Of a DNA stretch of 64,000 bases, positions 1-11,144 are shown piece by piece. Below the pieces are notes generated by a model. That model made no database searches, had not been told where the DNA came from, and saw only the letters and a list, made by a program, of their open reading frames with translations. Made by a program: the position numbers and the translations under genes. The DNA is from JBBRYK01 sp038237665 (GTDB lineage: Bacteria; Actinomycetota; Thermoleophilia; Gaiellales; Gaiellaceae): the NCBI GenBank assembly GCA_038237665.1, contig JBBRYK010000005.1, forward strand, positions 8,285 to 72,284. The letters are read 5' to 3'. The stretch's first letter is position 1. Every line of letters begins with the position of its first letter.

Positions 1-494
1 TCGCACTCGCGCTGACCGAAGCACGGCGGGAGACGGTCACAGCCCTGGACGAACCGTTCGGAGCGCTCGCGGTCGAGCTCGGGCTCGAGGGTGCACGGCT
101 CCGCTACAACGCCCAGGCGCCGACCGCGGCCGACCTGGAGGCACGTCTGGACCGCGATCTCGAGCGCGGCACGACGGGGCTCGGACCGCATCTGGAGGAC
201 GTGGCCGTCGTCGCGGGCGACCGCGACCTGCGGAGCTTTGGCTCCCAGGGCGAGCAGCGCGTTTCGGTGCTCGCGCTGCTCCTCGCCGAGGCACGCTTGA
301 TCGAGGCACGCAACGGTGTGCCCCCGCTGCTCCTGCTCGACGACGTGCTCTCGGAGCTGGACGGCCGCCGGCGTTCGGCGCTGAGGCGCCTGCTGCCGGA
401 GGCCGGGCAGACGTTTGTGACGGCGACCGACGCGGTTTCGCTCCTGGAGCGACCCGACCAGCTCGTCCAGGTCGCTCCCGGGAAGGCCGAGTAG
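1..494 (+). CDS. recF: DNA replication/repair protein RecF, C-terminal part
   Basis: RecF is an SMC-like ATPase that loads RecA at gaps during replication repair. Only the C-terminal ~163 residues are in the window; the open frame runs in from the left edge with its first whole codon at base 3. The ABC signature region (FGSQGEQR) and the Walker B/D-loop motif (LLLLDDVLSELD) are visible, as expected for the RecF C-terminal ATPase half. The stop TAG shares one base with the GTG of dciA. The recF-dciA-gyrB-gyrA order matches the dnaA neighbourhood of many bacteria, so dnaA and dnaN probably lie immediately to the left. Confidence 0.93.
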   Translation, partial: ALALTEARRETVTALDEPFGALAVELGLEGARLRYNAQAPTAADLEARLDRDLERGTTGLGPHLEDVAVVAGDRDLRSFGSQGEQRVSVLALLLAEARLIEARNGVPPLLLLDDVLSELDGRRRSALRRLLPEAGQTFVTATDAVSLLERPDQLVQVAPGKAE

Positions 495-955
495 TGGAGC
501 GGATCGACGGCGACGTCCGGCGCGAGCTCGGCCGGTTCGGCCCGGCCGGCTCGATCGGACGCCTCGTCGAGGTGTGGGCAGAGGCGACGGGCGAGTCGAT
601 CGCCAAGAACGCGTGGCCCGCGCGAGTCGCGAGAGACGGGACGCTGCACGTCCACGCCAGCTCGGCTGCCTGGGCCTTCGAGCTCACGCAGCTCGCTCCG
701 ACGATTCTCGAGCGGCTGACCGAGGCGGCCCCCGAAGCGGCCCCGAAGTCGCTGCGCTTCGTGCCGGGGCCCCTCCCCGAGGCGGCCGCAGACCAGTTTG
801 CCGCGGAACGGCGGAAGCCGCCGGAGCCTTCTGCGGAGGTTCGCGCAGAGGCGGCGCGCCTCGCGGGAGAAATCGTCGACGAGGACCTACGGAAAATCGT
901 CGAAAAAGCGGCCGCCGCGAGCCTGGCGAGAGCCGCCGACGACCGGACTTTCTGA
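494..955 (+). CDS. dciA: DUF721/DciA-like replication protein
   Basis: This 153-residue protein has the DUF721 N-terminal region (alpha/beta KH-like fold), including a segment reading HVHASSAAWAFELTQLAPTIL, typical of the family between recF and gyrB. DciA is the loader or activator of the replicative helicase DnaB in bacteria without DnaC; in Actinobacteria the related proteins are longer than the core domain, as here. The C-terminal half (from about residue 105) is charged and low in complexity. GTG was chosen because it overlaps the recF stop by one base (TAGTG), implying translational coupling. Family assignment rests on position plus domain; the exact role is inferred from the family. 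Confidence 0.8.
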   Translation: MERIDGDVRRELGRFGPAGSIGRLVEVWAEATGESIAKNAWPARVARDGTLHVHASSAAWAFELTQLAPTILERLTEAAPEAAPKSLRFVPGPLPEAAADQFAAERRKPPEPSAEVRAEAARLAGEIVDEDLRKIVEKAAAASLARAADDRTF

Positions 956-1004
956 TAGAATTACCGGCGCCCCTAAAGCGCCCAATTGCAGGGGTTTTCC
1001 CTTT

Positions 1005-3389
1005 ATGGCAGAAGCAGCCTACACCGCACAGGACATCACGGTCCTCGAAGGCCTCGAGCCGGTCCGGAAACGGCCCGGTATGTACATCGGCTCGACCGGT
1101 CCCCGGGGTCTTCATCACCTCGTCTTCGAGGTGGTCGACAACGCCGTCGACGAGGCGCTTGCGGGGCGCAACGACTACGCCGAGATCACGATCCACCCGG
1201 ACAACTCGATCACGGTCGTCGACCGCGGCGCCGGGATTCCGGTCGACCTCATGGCCGACCAGGGGCTGCCCGCCCTGACGGTCGTCCTGACGAAGCTCCA
1301 CGCGGGCGGCAAGTTCGGCGGGGAGGGCTACAAGGTGTCGGGCGGACTGCACGGAGTCGGCGTCTCGGTCGTCAACGCGCTCTCCGAATGGCTGACCGCG
1401 GAGGTGCACCGCGACGGCAGGATCTATCGCCAGGAATTCGCGCGCGGTGAGCCGACCGGGCCGATGGAGACGCTTGGCCCGGCGACGGTCACCGGGACGA
1501 CGATCTCCTTCATGCCGGACGCGACGATCTTCGAGGAGCTCGAGTGGGACGAGAGCATCCTCCAGCAGCGGCTGCGCGAGACGGCGTTCCTGACCAGCGG
1601 CCTCCGCATCGTGCTGATCGACGAGCGCGCCGGCGGTGAGCGGGTCGAGTTCTACTACGAGGGCGGGATTCGCGACTTCGTGGCGCACGTGAACAGCGCG
1701 AAGGAGCCGATCCACAAGCAGATCATCTTCCTCGAAGGCAGCGCCGAGGACGGCTCGGTCGAGGTGGCGATGCAGTGGAACGGCTCCTACCAGGAGTCGG
1801 TCTTCACCTTCGCCAACAACATCAACACCCACGAGGGCGGCGCACACCTGTCGGGGTTCCGGGCCGCCCTCACGCGGACGATCAACGGCTATGCGCGCGC
1901 CAAGGGCCTGCTAAAGGAGAAGGAGGACAACCTCGAGGGCGAGGACGCCCGCGAGGGCCTCGCAGCCGTGATCTCGGTCAAGCTGCGCGAGCCGCAGTTC
2001 GAAGGCCAGACGAAGACGAAGCTCGGCAATCCGTGGGTGGAGGGCCTCGTCATGCAGACGATGAACGCCCGCCTCTCGGAGTTCCTCGAGGAGAACCCGG
2101 CCGAGGCTCGCCAGATCATCAGCAAGGCGACCTCGGCAGCGCATGCGCGGCAGGCGGCCCGCAAGGCGCGAGAGCTCACCCGGCGCAAGAGCGCGCTCGA
2201 GAGCGGCTCGCTTCCGGGCAAGCTGGCCGACTGCCAGATCTCCGATCCCGAAGCCGCAGAGCTCTTCCTCGTCGAGGGGAACTCGGCCGGCGGCTCCGCG
2301 GTCGACGGCCGCGACCGCACGTTCCAGGCCATCTTGCCGCTGCGCGGAAAGGTGATCAACTCCGAGAAGAACCGGATCAACAAGGTGCTCTCGAACGTCG
2401 AGATCCAGGCGATGATCACCGCCATCGGCACCGGAATCGGCGAGGAATTCGACCTCGAGAAGCTGCGCTACCACCGCGTGATCGTGATGACCGACGCCGA
2501 CGTCGACGGCGCGCACATCCGTACCCTGATCCTCACCTTCCTCTACCGGCACATGCCGGAGCTCGTCGATCGCGGCCATGTCTACATCGCCGTCCCGCCG
2601 CTGTACCGGGTCAAGATCGGAAACCAGGAGCTGTACGTCGAGAAGGAATCGCAGTTCGAGGAGCTGCTGGTGCGCGAGCGGATCAAGGAGTTCGACCTCG
2701 AGCACCGGGCCGGCAACGGAACCAAGCTGACCGAGAACCGCTGGGGCAGGTTCTCGCGCGCGCTGCACGAGTTCGACGGCTGGGCTTCGCGCCTGCGCGC
2801 GGACTTCGGCGCTGGGCCGGCGAACTTCGTCATCGACCACCGCCTCGTCGAGACCGAGGCCGAATCGACTTCCGACCTCGAGACCGCTCTGGCCGCCCTC
2901 GAGCCAAACGGCTACGAGCTGACGGTGATCGAGCGGCGCGAGGACGGCGTGCACGTGAAGGTGGTGGAGCGCGAAACGAGCTCCGCGTCCAACGTGATCG
3001 TCCCGGCCGAGCTCCTCGCATCGCCCGTGTACGCGAACCTTCGCCGCAGCTACCAGCGGCTGGTCGAGATCGTCGGCGCGCCGCCGTTCTCCGTCGTCTT
3101 CGGGAAGAAGTCACGGCACGCGGAGACGTTCGACCAGCTCCGCGTCCAGTCGCTCGAGCTCGCCAAGGAAGGCATCCAGGTCAGCCGCTTCAAGGGCCTC
3201 GGCGAGATGGACGCGTCCGAACTCGCCGAGACGACGATGGATCCGGCGAAACGCATGCTGGTTCGCGTCGACGTGGAGGACGCCGCCGCCGCCGACCACA
3301 TGTTCTCCGTGCTGATGGGCGACCAGGTCGAGCCGCGGCGCGAGTTCATCGAGCAGAACGCCAAGGACGTGAAGTTCCTCGATGTGTAG
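1005..3389 (+). CDS. gyrB: DNA gyrase subunit B with proteobacterial-type insertion
   Basis: ATPase subunit of DNA gyrase, which introduces negative supercoils with GyrA. The protein has 794 residues from the ATG at 1005. The frame stays open upstream, but the first family-typical residues (ITVLEGLEPVRKRPGMYIGS) follow this ATG. GHKL ATPase motifs are present: EVVDNAVDEAL near residue 40, DRGAGIP near 73 and GGLHGVGVSVVNALS. TOPRIM acidic motifs are EGNSAGGSA near 424 and TDADVDGAHIRT near 495. About 170 extra residues (roughly 545-715) separate PPLYRVKIGNQELYV from IQVSRFKGLGEM; most Gram-positive GyrB proteins lack this segment, while E. coli GyrB has one at the same place. No clear Shine-Dalgarno precedes the start. 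Confidence 0.97.
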   Translation: MAEAAYTAQDITVLEGLEPVRKRPGMYIGSTGPRGLHHLVFEVVDNAVDEALAGRNDYAEITIHPDNSITVVDRGAGIPVDLMADQGLPALTVVLTKLHAGGKFGGEGYKVSGGLHGVGVSVVNALSEWLTAEVHRDGRIYRQEFARGEPTGPMETLGPATVTGTTISFMPDATIFEELEWDESILQQRLRETAFLTSGLRIVLIDERAGGERVEFYYEGGIRDFVAHVNSAKEPIHKQIIFLEGSAEDGSVEVAMQWNGSYQESVFTFANNINTHEGGAHLSGFRAALTRTINGYARAKGLLKEKEDNLEGEDAREGLAAVISVKLREPQFEGQTKTKLGNPWVEGLVMQTMNARLSEFLEENPAEARQIISKATSAAHARQAARKARELTRRKSALESGSLPGKLADCQISDPEAAELFLVEGNSAGGSAVDGRDRTFQAILPLRGKVINSEKNRINKVLSNVEIQAMITAIGTGIGEEFDLEKLRYHRVIVMTDADVDGAHIRTLILTFLYRHMPELVDRGHVYIAVPPLYRVKIGNQELYVEKESQFEELLVRERIKEFDLEHRAGNGTKLTENRWGRFSRALHEFDGWASRLRADFGAGPANFVIDHRLVETEAESTSDLETALAALEPNGYELTVIERREDGVHVKVVERETSSASNVIVPAELLASPVYANLRRSYQRLVEIVGAPPFSVVFGKKSRHAETFDQLRVQSLELAKEGIQVSRFKGLGEMDASELAETTMDPAKRMLVRVDVEDAAAADHMFSVLMGDQVEPRREFIEQNAKDVKFLDV

Positions 3390-3418
3390 ACCGGCCTACG
3401 GACTGAACGGGAGAGCCG

Positions 3419-5986
<2,568 letters not shown>

Positions 5987-6072
5987 AACAGGCTTCAGCA
6001 CGCGCTTCCAAAAAGCGAGCAATGGCGCTATACCTAGAAAGCGAGAAAACCTGGGGCGCGTGGAGGAAGAGC

Positions 6073-6426
6073 ATGGCGGCGTACATGAAGGAGCTGGACA
6101 TCCTCGAACCGATCGACTTCACCCACCACCTGGACAAGGTGGAGCTCTACCTGGGCCAGGTGTGTCAGATCGCGGGCATTTCGAAGATGCAGCTCGACTA
6201 CTGGACGAACAAGGCTCAGATCCCGACCAAGGGCCGGAAGCAGCGGATCTACGACATCGACGCCCTCGAGACCGTCATGCTGATCAAGCAGGCCAAGGAC
6301 AAGGGTCTGAACCTTCAGGCCGCGATCGACGCTGCCCGCCGCTTCAGGGTCGCCCGGGCCGCCGAGGCGATCCAGCTTCCCGTCGACAGCGCGCCCGTAT
6401 CCGTACCCGTACCCACGCCGGCGTAG
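6073..6426 (+). CDS. MerR-type winged-helix regulator
   Basis: A small DNA-binding protein of 117 residues from the ATG at 6073. It has a MerR-like helix-turn-helix: YLGQVCQIAGISKMQLDYWT followed by GRKQRIYDIDALETVMLIKQ, matching the recognition helix and wing of MerR proteins, then a short helix (LNLQAAIDAARR) and a Val/Pro-rich tail. No effector-binding domain or cysteine sensor is visible. The start at 6073 is preferred over the in-frame ATG at 6022 because GGAGGAAG sits just before it. It lies 86 nt after gyrA on the same strand. Target genes cannot be told from the sequence. Confidence 0.78.
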   Translation: MAAYMKELDILEPIDFTHHLDKVELYLGQVCQIAGISKMQLDYWTNKAQIPTKGRKQRIYDIDALETVMLIKQAKDKGLNLQAAIDAARRFRVARAAEAIQLPVDSAPVSVPVPTPA

Positions 6427-6469
6427 CCGCGCTTACCCCGCTCTTTCCGGTAACGACGTTAGCGTCCCG

Positions 6470-8227
6470 ATGACAATGCTGGCCGAGAGCCCAGAGCTTC
6501 GCCGCGCCCGGGAGGAGGGCCTGCGGGTCGCCTACTTTTCCAGCGAGTTCGGCCTCGACGAACGGCTGCCCATCTACGCAGGCGGGCTCGGAGTCCTGGC
6601 CGGCGACCACCTCAAGTCAGCCGCCGACCTCGGACTGCCGCTCGTGGGCGTCGGGCTCTTCTACCGGCACGGGTACTTCCGCCAACGGCTGGACGAGAAC
6701 GGGTGGCAGCAGGAGGACTACCCGCTGAACGATCCGCATGCTCTCGGGCTGACGGCGACCGGCTGCGAGATCTCGGTCGACCTGGCCGGTGAGGACGTGC
6801 GGGCCCGGGTCTGGCGCTACGGCGTCGGCGCAGTGCCTCTGTACCTGCTCGACACCGATGTCCCGTCGAACTCGCCCGCGGGCCGGGCGGTCACCGGCAC
6901 GCTCTACGGCGGCGACCGGGAGCAGCGGTTCCGCCAGGAGCTCGTGCTCGGGATCGGCGGGGCGCGGGCGCTTGCGGCGCTGGGCCTCCAGCCGACCGTG
7001 TACCACATGAACGAGGGGCATGCCGCGTTCCTCACGCTGGAGCGGATGCGGCGGATCGTTGAGGAGGGCGCCTCCTTCGCGGAAGCGCTCGAGCGCGTGC
7101 GCTCCTCGACCGTGTTCACGACGCACACTCCTGTGGCCGCGGGGCACGACGCCTTCGAGCAGGACCTGGCCGAGCGCTATCTGCACTCCTATGCCGCGGC
7201 CCTCGGCCTTTCCTGGGCCGAGCTCGCCGAGCTCGGCCGGGACGAGCACGACGACGCGCTGTTCGGCATGACGCCGCTGGCTCTCCGCACGGCGGCCCAG
7301 GCCAACGCCGTCTCACTGATGCACGGCCGCGTGAGTCGCCGCATGTGGCGCTCCCTCTGGCCGGAGCGCGACGAGGACGACGTCCCGATCACGCACGTCA
7401 CGAACGGCGTCCATCCCGGAACGTGGCTCTCCGCCGAAATCGAGCCGCTGGTCCAGGACGGCTGGGGGGCGGCTCGAGGGGCCGATTCCGAAACGCTCTG
7501 GCGCGCGCATCAGGCCCGCAAGGAGACGCTCCTCCAGCGTGTGGCCTCGTCGACCGGGATCGAGCTCGATCCGCAGGCGCTCACGCTCGGGTTCGCGCGG
7601 CGGTTCGCTACGTACAAGCGCGCCGACCTGCTCCTGGCCGAGGCCGATCGATTCGCAGCGCTGCTCACCGATCAGGCGCGGCCGGTGCAGATCCTCTTCG
7701 CCGGCAAGGCACACCCGGCCGACGATGCGGGCAAGGACGTGCTGCGGCGGATCGTCAGTTTCACCCGTGAGCCGAGATCGGGCGGCAGGGCCGTGTTCCT
7801 CGAGGGCTACGACCTCGGCCTCGCCAGGCTGCTCGTGCAGGGCTGCGACGTCTGGCTGAACACGCCGATCAGGCCGATGGAGGCCTCGGGAACGAGCGGG
7901 ATGAAGGCGGGCATGAACGGCGTCCTCAACGTGTCGATTCTCGACGGCTGGTGGTACGAGGGCTATTCGCCCGAGCTCGGCTGGGCGATCGGAGATGCCA
8001 CCACCTTCGGCGAGGAGCGCGAGGATACGTTGCTGCTCGAGCTTCTGGAACGCGAGGTCGTACGTCGCTTTTACGACGAGCGGGCCGCGTGGGTCGAGAT
8101 GATGAAGGCATCGATTGCGGAGATCGGCGCCCGCTTCAACAGCCATCGCATGGTCATGGAGTACGTCGAGCGGCTCTACCTCCCGGCCCACCGCGGCGCT
8201 CAGCGCTTCGCCGAGGCGGCCGTCTAG
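6470..8227 (+). CDS. glgP: Alpha-glucan phosphorylase, short (GlgP2-like) form
   Basis: Releases glucose-1-phosphate from glycogen or maltodextrin using PLP. The 585-residue length fits the short alpha-glucan phosphorylase family rather than the ~800-residue glycogen phosphorylases. Visible landmarks are the N-terminal YFSSEFGLDERLPIYAGGLG region, YHMNEGHAAF, the FARRFATYKRADLL segment, and the PLP-lysine loop EASGTSGMKAGMNG with K479. ATG at 6470 is taken; ATG at 6476 is an alternative and neither has a good Shine-Dalgarno. The stop is the tetranucleotide CTAG, shared with the convergent galT-like gene, whose product could process the released hexose phosphate. Confidence 0.9.
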   Translation: MTMLAESPELRRAREEGLRVAYFSSEFGLDERLPIYAGGLGVLAGDHLKSAADLGLPLVGVGLFYRHGYFRQRLDENGWQQEDYPLNDPHALGLTATGCEISVDLAGEDVRARVWRYGVGAVPLYLLDTDVPSNSPAGRAVTGTLYGGDREQRFRQELVLGIGGARALAALGLQPTVYHMNEGHAAFLTLERMRRIVEEGASFAEALERVRSSTVFTTHTPVAAGHDAFEQDLAERYLHSYAAALGLSWAELAELGRDEHDDALFGMTPLALRTAAQANAVSLMHGRVSRRMWRSLWPERDEDDVPITHVTNGVHPGTWLSAEIEPLVQDGWGAARGADSETLWRAHQARKETLLQRVASSTGIELDPQALTLGFARRFATYKRADLLLAEADRFAALLTDQARPVQILFAGKAHPADDAGKDVLRRIVSFTREPRSGGRAVFLEGYDLGLARLLVQGCDVWLNTPIRPMEASGTSGMKAGMNGVLNVSILDGWWYEGYSPELGWAIGDATTFGEEREDTLLLELLEREVVRRFYDERAAWVEMMKASIAEIGARFNSHRMVMEYVERLYLPAHRGAQRFAEAAV

Positions 8228-9000
8228 AACGCGGCAGCCAGGGCCCCGGCTGCCTCTTCGGGCGGCACGGTGTTGACGTACACACCGGCGCCCAGCTCGA
8301 GCCCCGCGAGGACCGTCAGGCGAGGGAGTAGCTCGATGTGCCAGTCGGGCCCGTCGTGCAGCCACGCGTTCAGCGGGGTCGCGCCGACCACGGCGTGGAG
8401 TCGCCGGATCGCCTCCGCCAGGAGCTGCAGCGCCGGCGCGAGGAGCTCGTCCGTGAACGCCTCCGCGCGCGGCTCCACCGGCGCGACCACGCACTCGTAG
8501 GGGAGGCGGCTCGCATACGGGCAGGCGAGGGCGAGCCCGGCAAGCTCCTCGATGGTCGACCAGCGCCCGCGTTCGACGCCGTGCTGGGTGGCCGGCGGCG
8601 GCTCGGGCAGCCACACCAGCTGGGAGTGGGTGTGCGGAAGGCTGCCGCCCGCATCCCGTCCCTCGTTGAGCAGGGCATGCAGGTATCCCTCGGGAACGGC
8701 CGCCCGTCGCACGCGCCAGGCTTCGGCGACCAACGCCATCTCGTCGGCACCGAGCTCGGCGAGGGAGCGCGCATGGCGCGGAGCGTGGACGACGACCTCC
8801 TGGCGATCGACCGCCGAATAGAGGTTCGGGACGACCCGCACCTGCCACGGTCCTTCCTCCGGAAGAACGAGAGTCTGCGGCGGCGTCCGGTCCTCGTGGC
8901 CCACGCAGAACGGGCACTCGCCGAGCTCGGCGTCGCTCGGCGCTTCGAGCTGGGCCTGCACGACCCCGGGACGCTTCGCACGTCCGGGCGCGATCGCCAC
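8224..9000 (-). CDS. galT: Galactose-1-phosphate uridylyltransferase-like protein
   Basis: HIT-superfamily nucleotidyltransferase resembling GalT, which exchanges hexose-1-phosphate and UDP-hexose. A zinc-type CPFC pair is at residues 29-32 and the catalytic segment GGSLPHTHSQLVWLP (His-X-His-X-Gln) at about 119-133. From GTG at 9000 the protein has 258 residues, shorter than classic GalT (~340). The frame stays open 5' of this GTG and reads LAELRRDPLTGRI, the conserved family N terminus, back to a CTG at 9039. That CTG lies 8 nt inside the end of the slipin gene (CTGGCTGA). The true start is therefore probably CTG 9039, giving 271 residues. Sugar specificity is not provable here. Confidence 0.8.
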   Translation of the reverse strand: MAIAPGRAKRPGVVQAQLEAPSDAELGECPFCVGHEDRTPPQTLVLPEEGPWQVRVVPNLYSAVDRQEVVVHAPRHARSLAELGADEMALVAEAWRVRRAAVPEGYLHALLNEGRDAGGSLPHTHSQLVWLPEPPPATQHGVERGRWSTIEELAGLALACPYASRLPYECVVAPVEPRAEAFTDELLAPALQLLAEAIRRLHAVVGATPLNAWLHDGPDWHIELLPRLTVLAGLELGAGVYVNTVPPEEAAGALAAAF

Positions 9001-9031
9001 GATCCGCCCCGTCAGCGGATCGCGCCGTAGT

Positions 9032-9799
9032 TCAGCCAGACTGGGCTTTCTTGTCGAGGAACGGTTTGAACAGGTCGATCGGGGCCGGGAACACGATCGT
9101 CGTCGCCTGCGACGAACCCAGCTCGAGCAGGGTCTGGAGGTAGCGGAGCTGGAGCGCGATCGGGTGGTCCTCGATCACGATCGCCGCGTCCTTCAGCCGC
9201 TCGGATGCCTGGAACTCGCCCTCGGCGTTGATCACCTTCGCGCGCCGCTCGCGCTCGGCCTCGGCCTGGCGCGCCATGGCCCGCTGCATCCCGGACGGAA
9301 TCTCGACGTCCTTGACCTCGACGATCGAGACCTTGATGCCCCAGGGGGCGGTCTGCTCGTCGATGATGCCCTGGAGGATCGAGTTGATCTTCTCGCGCTC
9401 GGAGAGCAGCTCGTCGAGCTGGTGCTGGCCGAGCACCGACCTCAACGTCGTCTGCGCGATCTGCGACGTCGCGGCCATGAAGTTCTCGATCTGCACGATC
9501 GCCGCCTGCGGGTCGACGATGCGGAAGTAGGCCACGGCGTTCACCCGTGCCGGCACGTTGTCCTTGGTGATGACCTCCTGCGGCGGGATGTTCAGGGTGA
9601 TCGTCCGCAGGTCGACCTTGACCATCCGGTCGACGATCGGGATCAGGATGAAAAGACCCGGTCCCTTCGGCTCGGGCAGTAGCCGGCCGAGCCTGAAGAC
9701 GATGCCCCGCTCGTACTCGCGCGCGACCTTGATCGCCGAGATCAGGAACAGGACCAGCATGAAGGCGACGACGACGATGGCGACGAGCGCAGCAGTCAT
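9032..9799 (-). CDS. Slipin / SPFH (band 7) membrane protein
   Basis: An SPFH-domain protein of 255 residues anchored by one N-terminal transmembrane helix (about residues 3-24) and followed by the band 7 domain: YERGIVFRLGRLL, GPGLFILIPIVDRMVKVDLR, then a charged helical region AEAERERRAKVINAEGEFQA that forms the typical oligomerising coiled coil. Slipins assemble membrane rings and are commonly paired with NfeD proteases. Here the NfeD gene lies 12 nt upstream on the same strand, so the pair is probably one unit for membrane protein quality control or microdomain organisation. The galT-like gene probably begins inside its last codons. Confidence 0.9.
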   Translation of the reverse strand: MTAALVAIVVVAFMLVLFLISAIKVAREYERGIVFRLGRLLPEPKGPGLFILIPIVDRMVKVDLRTITLNIPPQEVITKDNVPARVNAVAYFRIVDPQAAIVQIENFMAATSQIAQTTLRSVLGQHQLDELLSEREKINSILQGIIDEQTAPWGIKVSIVEVKDVEIPSGMQRAMARQAEAERERRAKVINAEGEFQASERLKDAAIVIEDHPIALQLRYLQTLLELGSSQATTIVFPAPIDLFKPFLDKKAQSG

Positions 9800-9811
9800 G
9801 CCGACCCGATC

Positions 9812-11092
9812 CTAGACATGACTGACGTCCAGGGTGAGCCCGTCGACGCGCTCGACGCGCACTCGCTCGCCGGGAGCGAGGGGTTTGCCGTCGCCGGGAT
9901 GGGCCTGCCAGAGCTCGCCGTGCACGAAGACGAGCCCGCCACGCCGCACCTCGCCGATCTCGCCCACGATCGTCTGCGGGCCGACGGTGACCGGGCTGCG
10001 CCGGACACCGAGCGCCTTCGAGAGGATGAAGAGCCAGAACGCGCCAAGCACGCCGGCCACGGACACGAGCAGCGGAACGGAGGTGTGGTACGGCGCCGGC
10101 GCGTTGTGGAAGAGGAGCAGAAGCCCGATCACCAGACTTGTCAGGCCGGACACGGTCAGCGCTCCATGGCTCGTCACGTGCACGTCTGCGATCAGCAGGA
10201 AGAGCCCCAGCAGGAGCAGCACGATTCCGGCCCAGCTGATCGGCAGGACCGAGAAGCCGAAGAGCGCGGCCACGAGCGACACTGCGCCGAGGGCGCCCGG
10301 CAGCACCACGCCGGGGTGGAAGATCTCGAAGCCGATCCCGGCGAGGCCGGCCAGGAACAGGAGCGAGATCAGATTCGGGTCGATCAGTGTGTTCAGCAGC
10401 CGGGTGAAGAAGCCCATGTCCGTCTCGTCGATTCGCGCGCCGCCGAGATGGAGGACGAAGCCCTTCGGCTTCGTCTTGTAGCCGTCGAGCTGCTTCAGGA
10501 GCGCCGGCAGCGTCGGCGCGATCGCGTCGATGACGTTGATGCGCTTCGCCTCCTGGGCAGTCAGGTTCGACGCCTCGCGCACCGCGCGGTCGACCCAGTG
10601 GACGTTACGCCCGTGCGTGCTTGCCAGGGAGCGAAGCGACGCGGCGGCGTCGTTGATCACCTTCCGTCTCAGGTCTTTGCCGAGGTCCTGGCCGGAGCCG
10701 GTGATCGGGGTCGAGGAGCCGATGTTCGTTTGCGGGGCCATGGCCAGCACGTCGGCCGCCATCCCGATCCAGACCCCGGCCGAGGCCGCCCGGGCCCCGT
10801 CCGGCGAGACGTAGACCAGCACCGGGATCGGTGAGGCCAGCTCCTTCTTGACGATCTTCCGCATCGACTCGGAGAGGCCGCCCGGAGTGTCGAGCACGAT
10901 CACGGCCGCGTCGTAGTGCTTACTCGCCGCCCGCCCGAGCTTCGAGTTCAGATAGTCCTGGGTGACCGGATTGACCTCGGTCGAGAAGTGGATCGCGAGG
11001 ACGCGTGGCTGCGCCGCGTGCGCGGGTGCGGCAAACAGAAATGGAGTCGCGATGAGCGACGCAAGAAGTGCCCGCAGATGCGCGCTTTTCAC
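9812..11092 (-). CDS. NfeD family ClpP-class serine protease, membrane-bound
   Basis: Long-form NfeD protein of 426 residues from GTG at 11092, chosen because a signal peptide (VKSAHLRALLASLIATPFLF then AAPAHA) starts there; a TANNNT-like TACATT lies 9 nt upstream. The ClpP/SppA-like domain follows, with the serine in SPDGARAASAGVW and the lysine probably in EASNLTAQEAKRIN. A multi-helix membrane region then leads to a C-terminal OB-fold (TIVGEIGEVRRGGLVFVHGE). The archaeal relative cleaves stomatin-type partners, and the adjacent slipin is the likely partner. Upstream open frame to 11200 is ignored as it lacks the signal peptide context. Confidence 0.9.
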   Translation of the reverse strand: MKSAHLRALLASLIATPFLFAAPAHAAQPRVLAIHFSTEVNPVTQDYLNSKLGRAASKHYDAAVIVLDTPGGLSESMRKIVKKELASPIPVLVYVSPDGARAASAGVWIGMAADVLAMAPQTNIGSSTPITGSGQDLGKDLRRKVINDAAASLRSLASTHGRNVHWVDRAVREASNLTAQEAKRINVIDAIAPTLPALLKQLDGYKTKPKGFVLHLGGARIDETDMGFFTRLLNTLIDPNLISLLFLAGLAGIGFEIFHPGVVLPGALGAVSLVAALFGFSVLPISWAGIVLLLLGLFLLIADVHVTSHGALTVSGLTSLVIGLLLLFHNAPAPYHTSVPLLVSVAGVLGAFWLFILSKALGVRRSPVTVGPQTIVGEIGEVRRGGLVFVHGELWQAHPGDGKPLAPGERVRVERVDGLTLDVSHV

Positions 11093-11144
11093 GGCAGGCA
11101 GAATGTAGCAGCGAAGGTTCAGCTCGCTTTCGGCCGAAGAAGCT

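Noticed and set aside
684..1847. Long antisense frames opposite gyrB (also opposite gyrA, ligD, lon and NfeD)
   Set aside because: They are expected in GC-rich genes because stop codons are rare in those frames. They lack family motifs and Shine-Dalgarno sites, and they overlap genes with clear homology.
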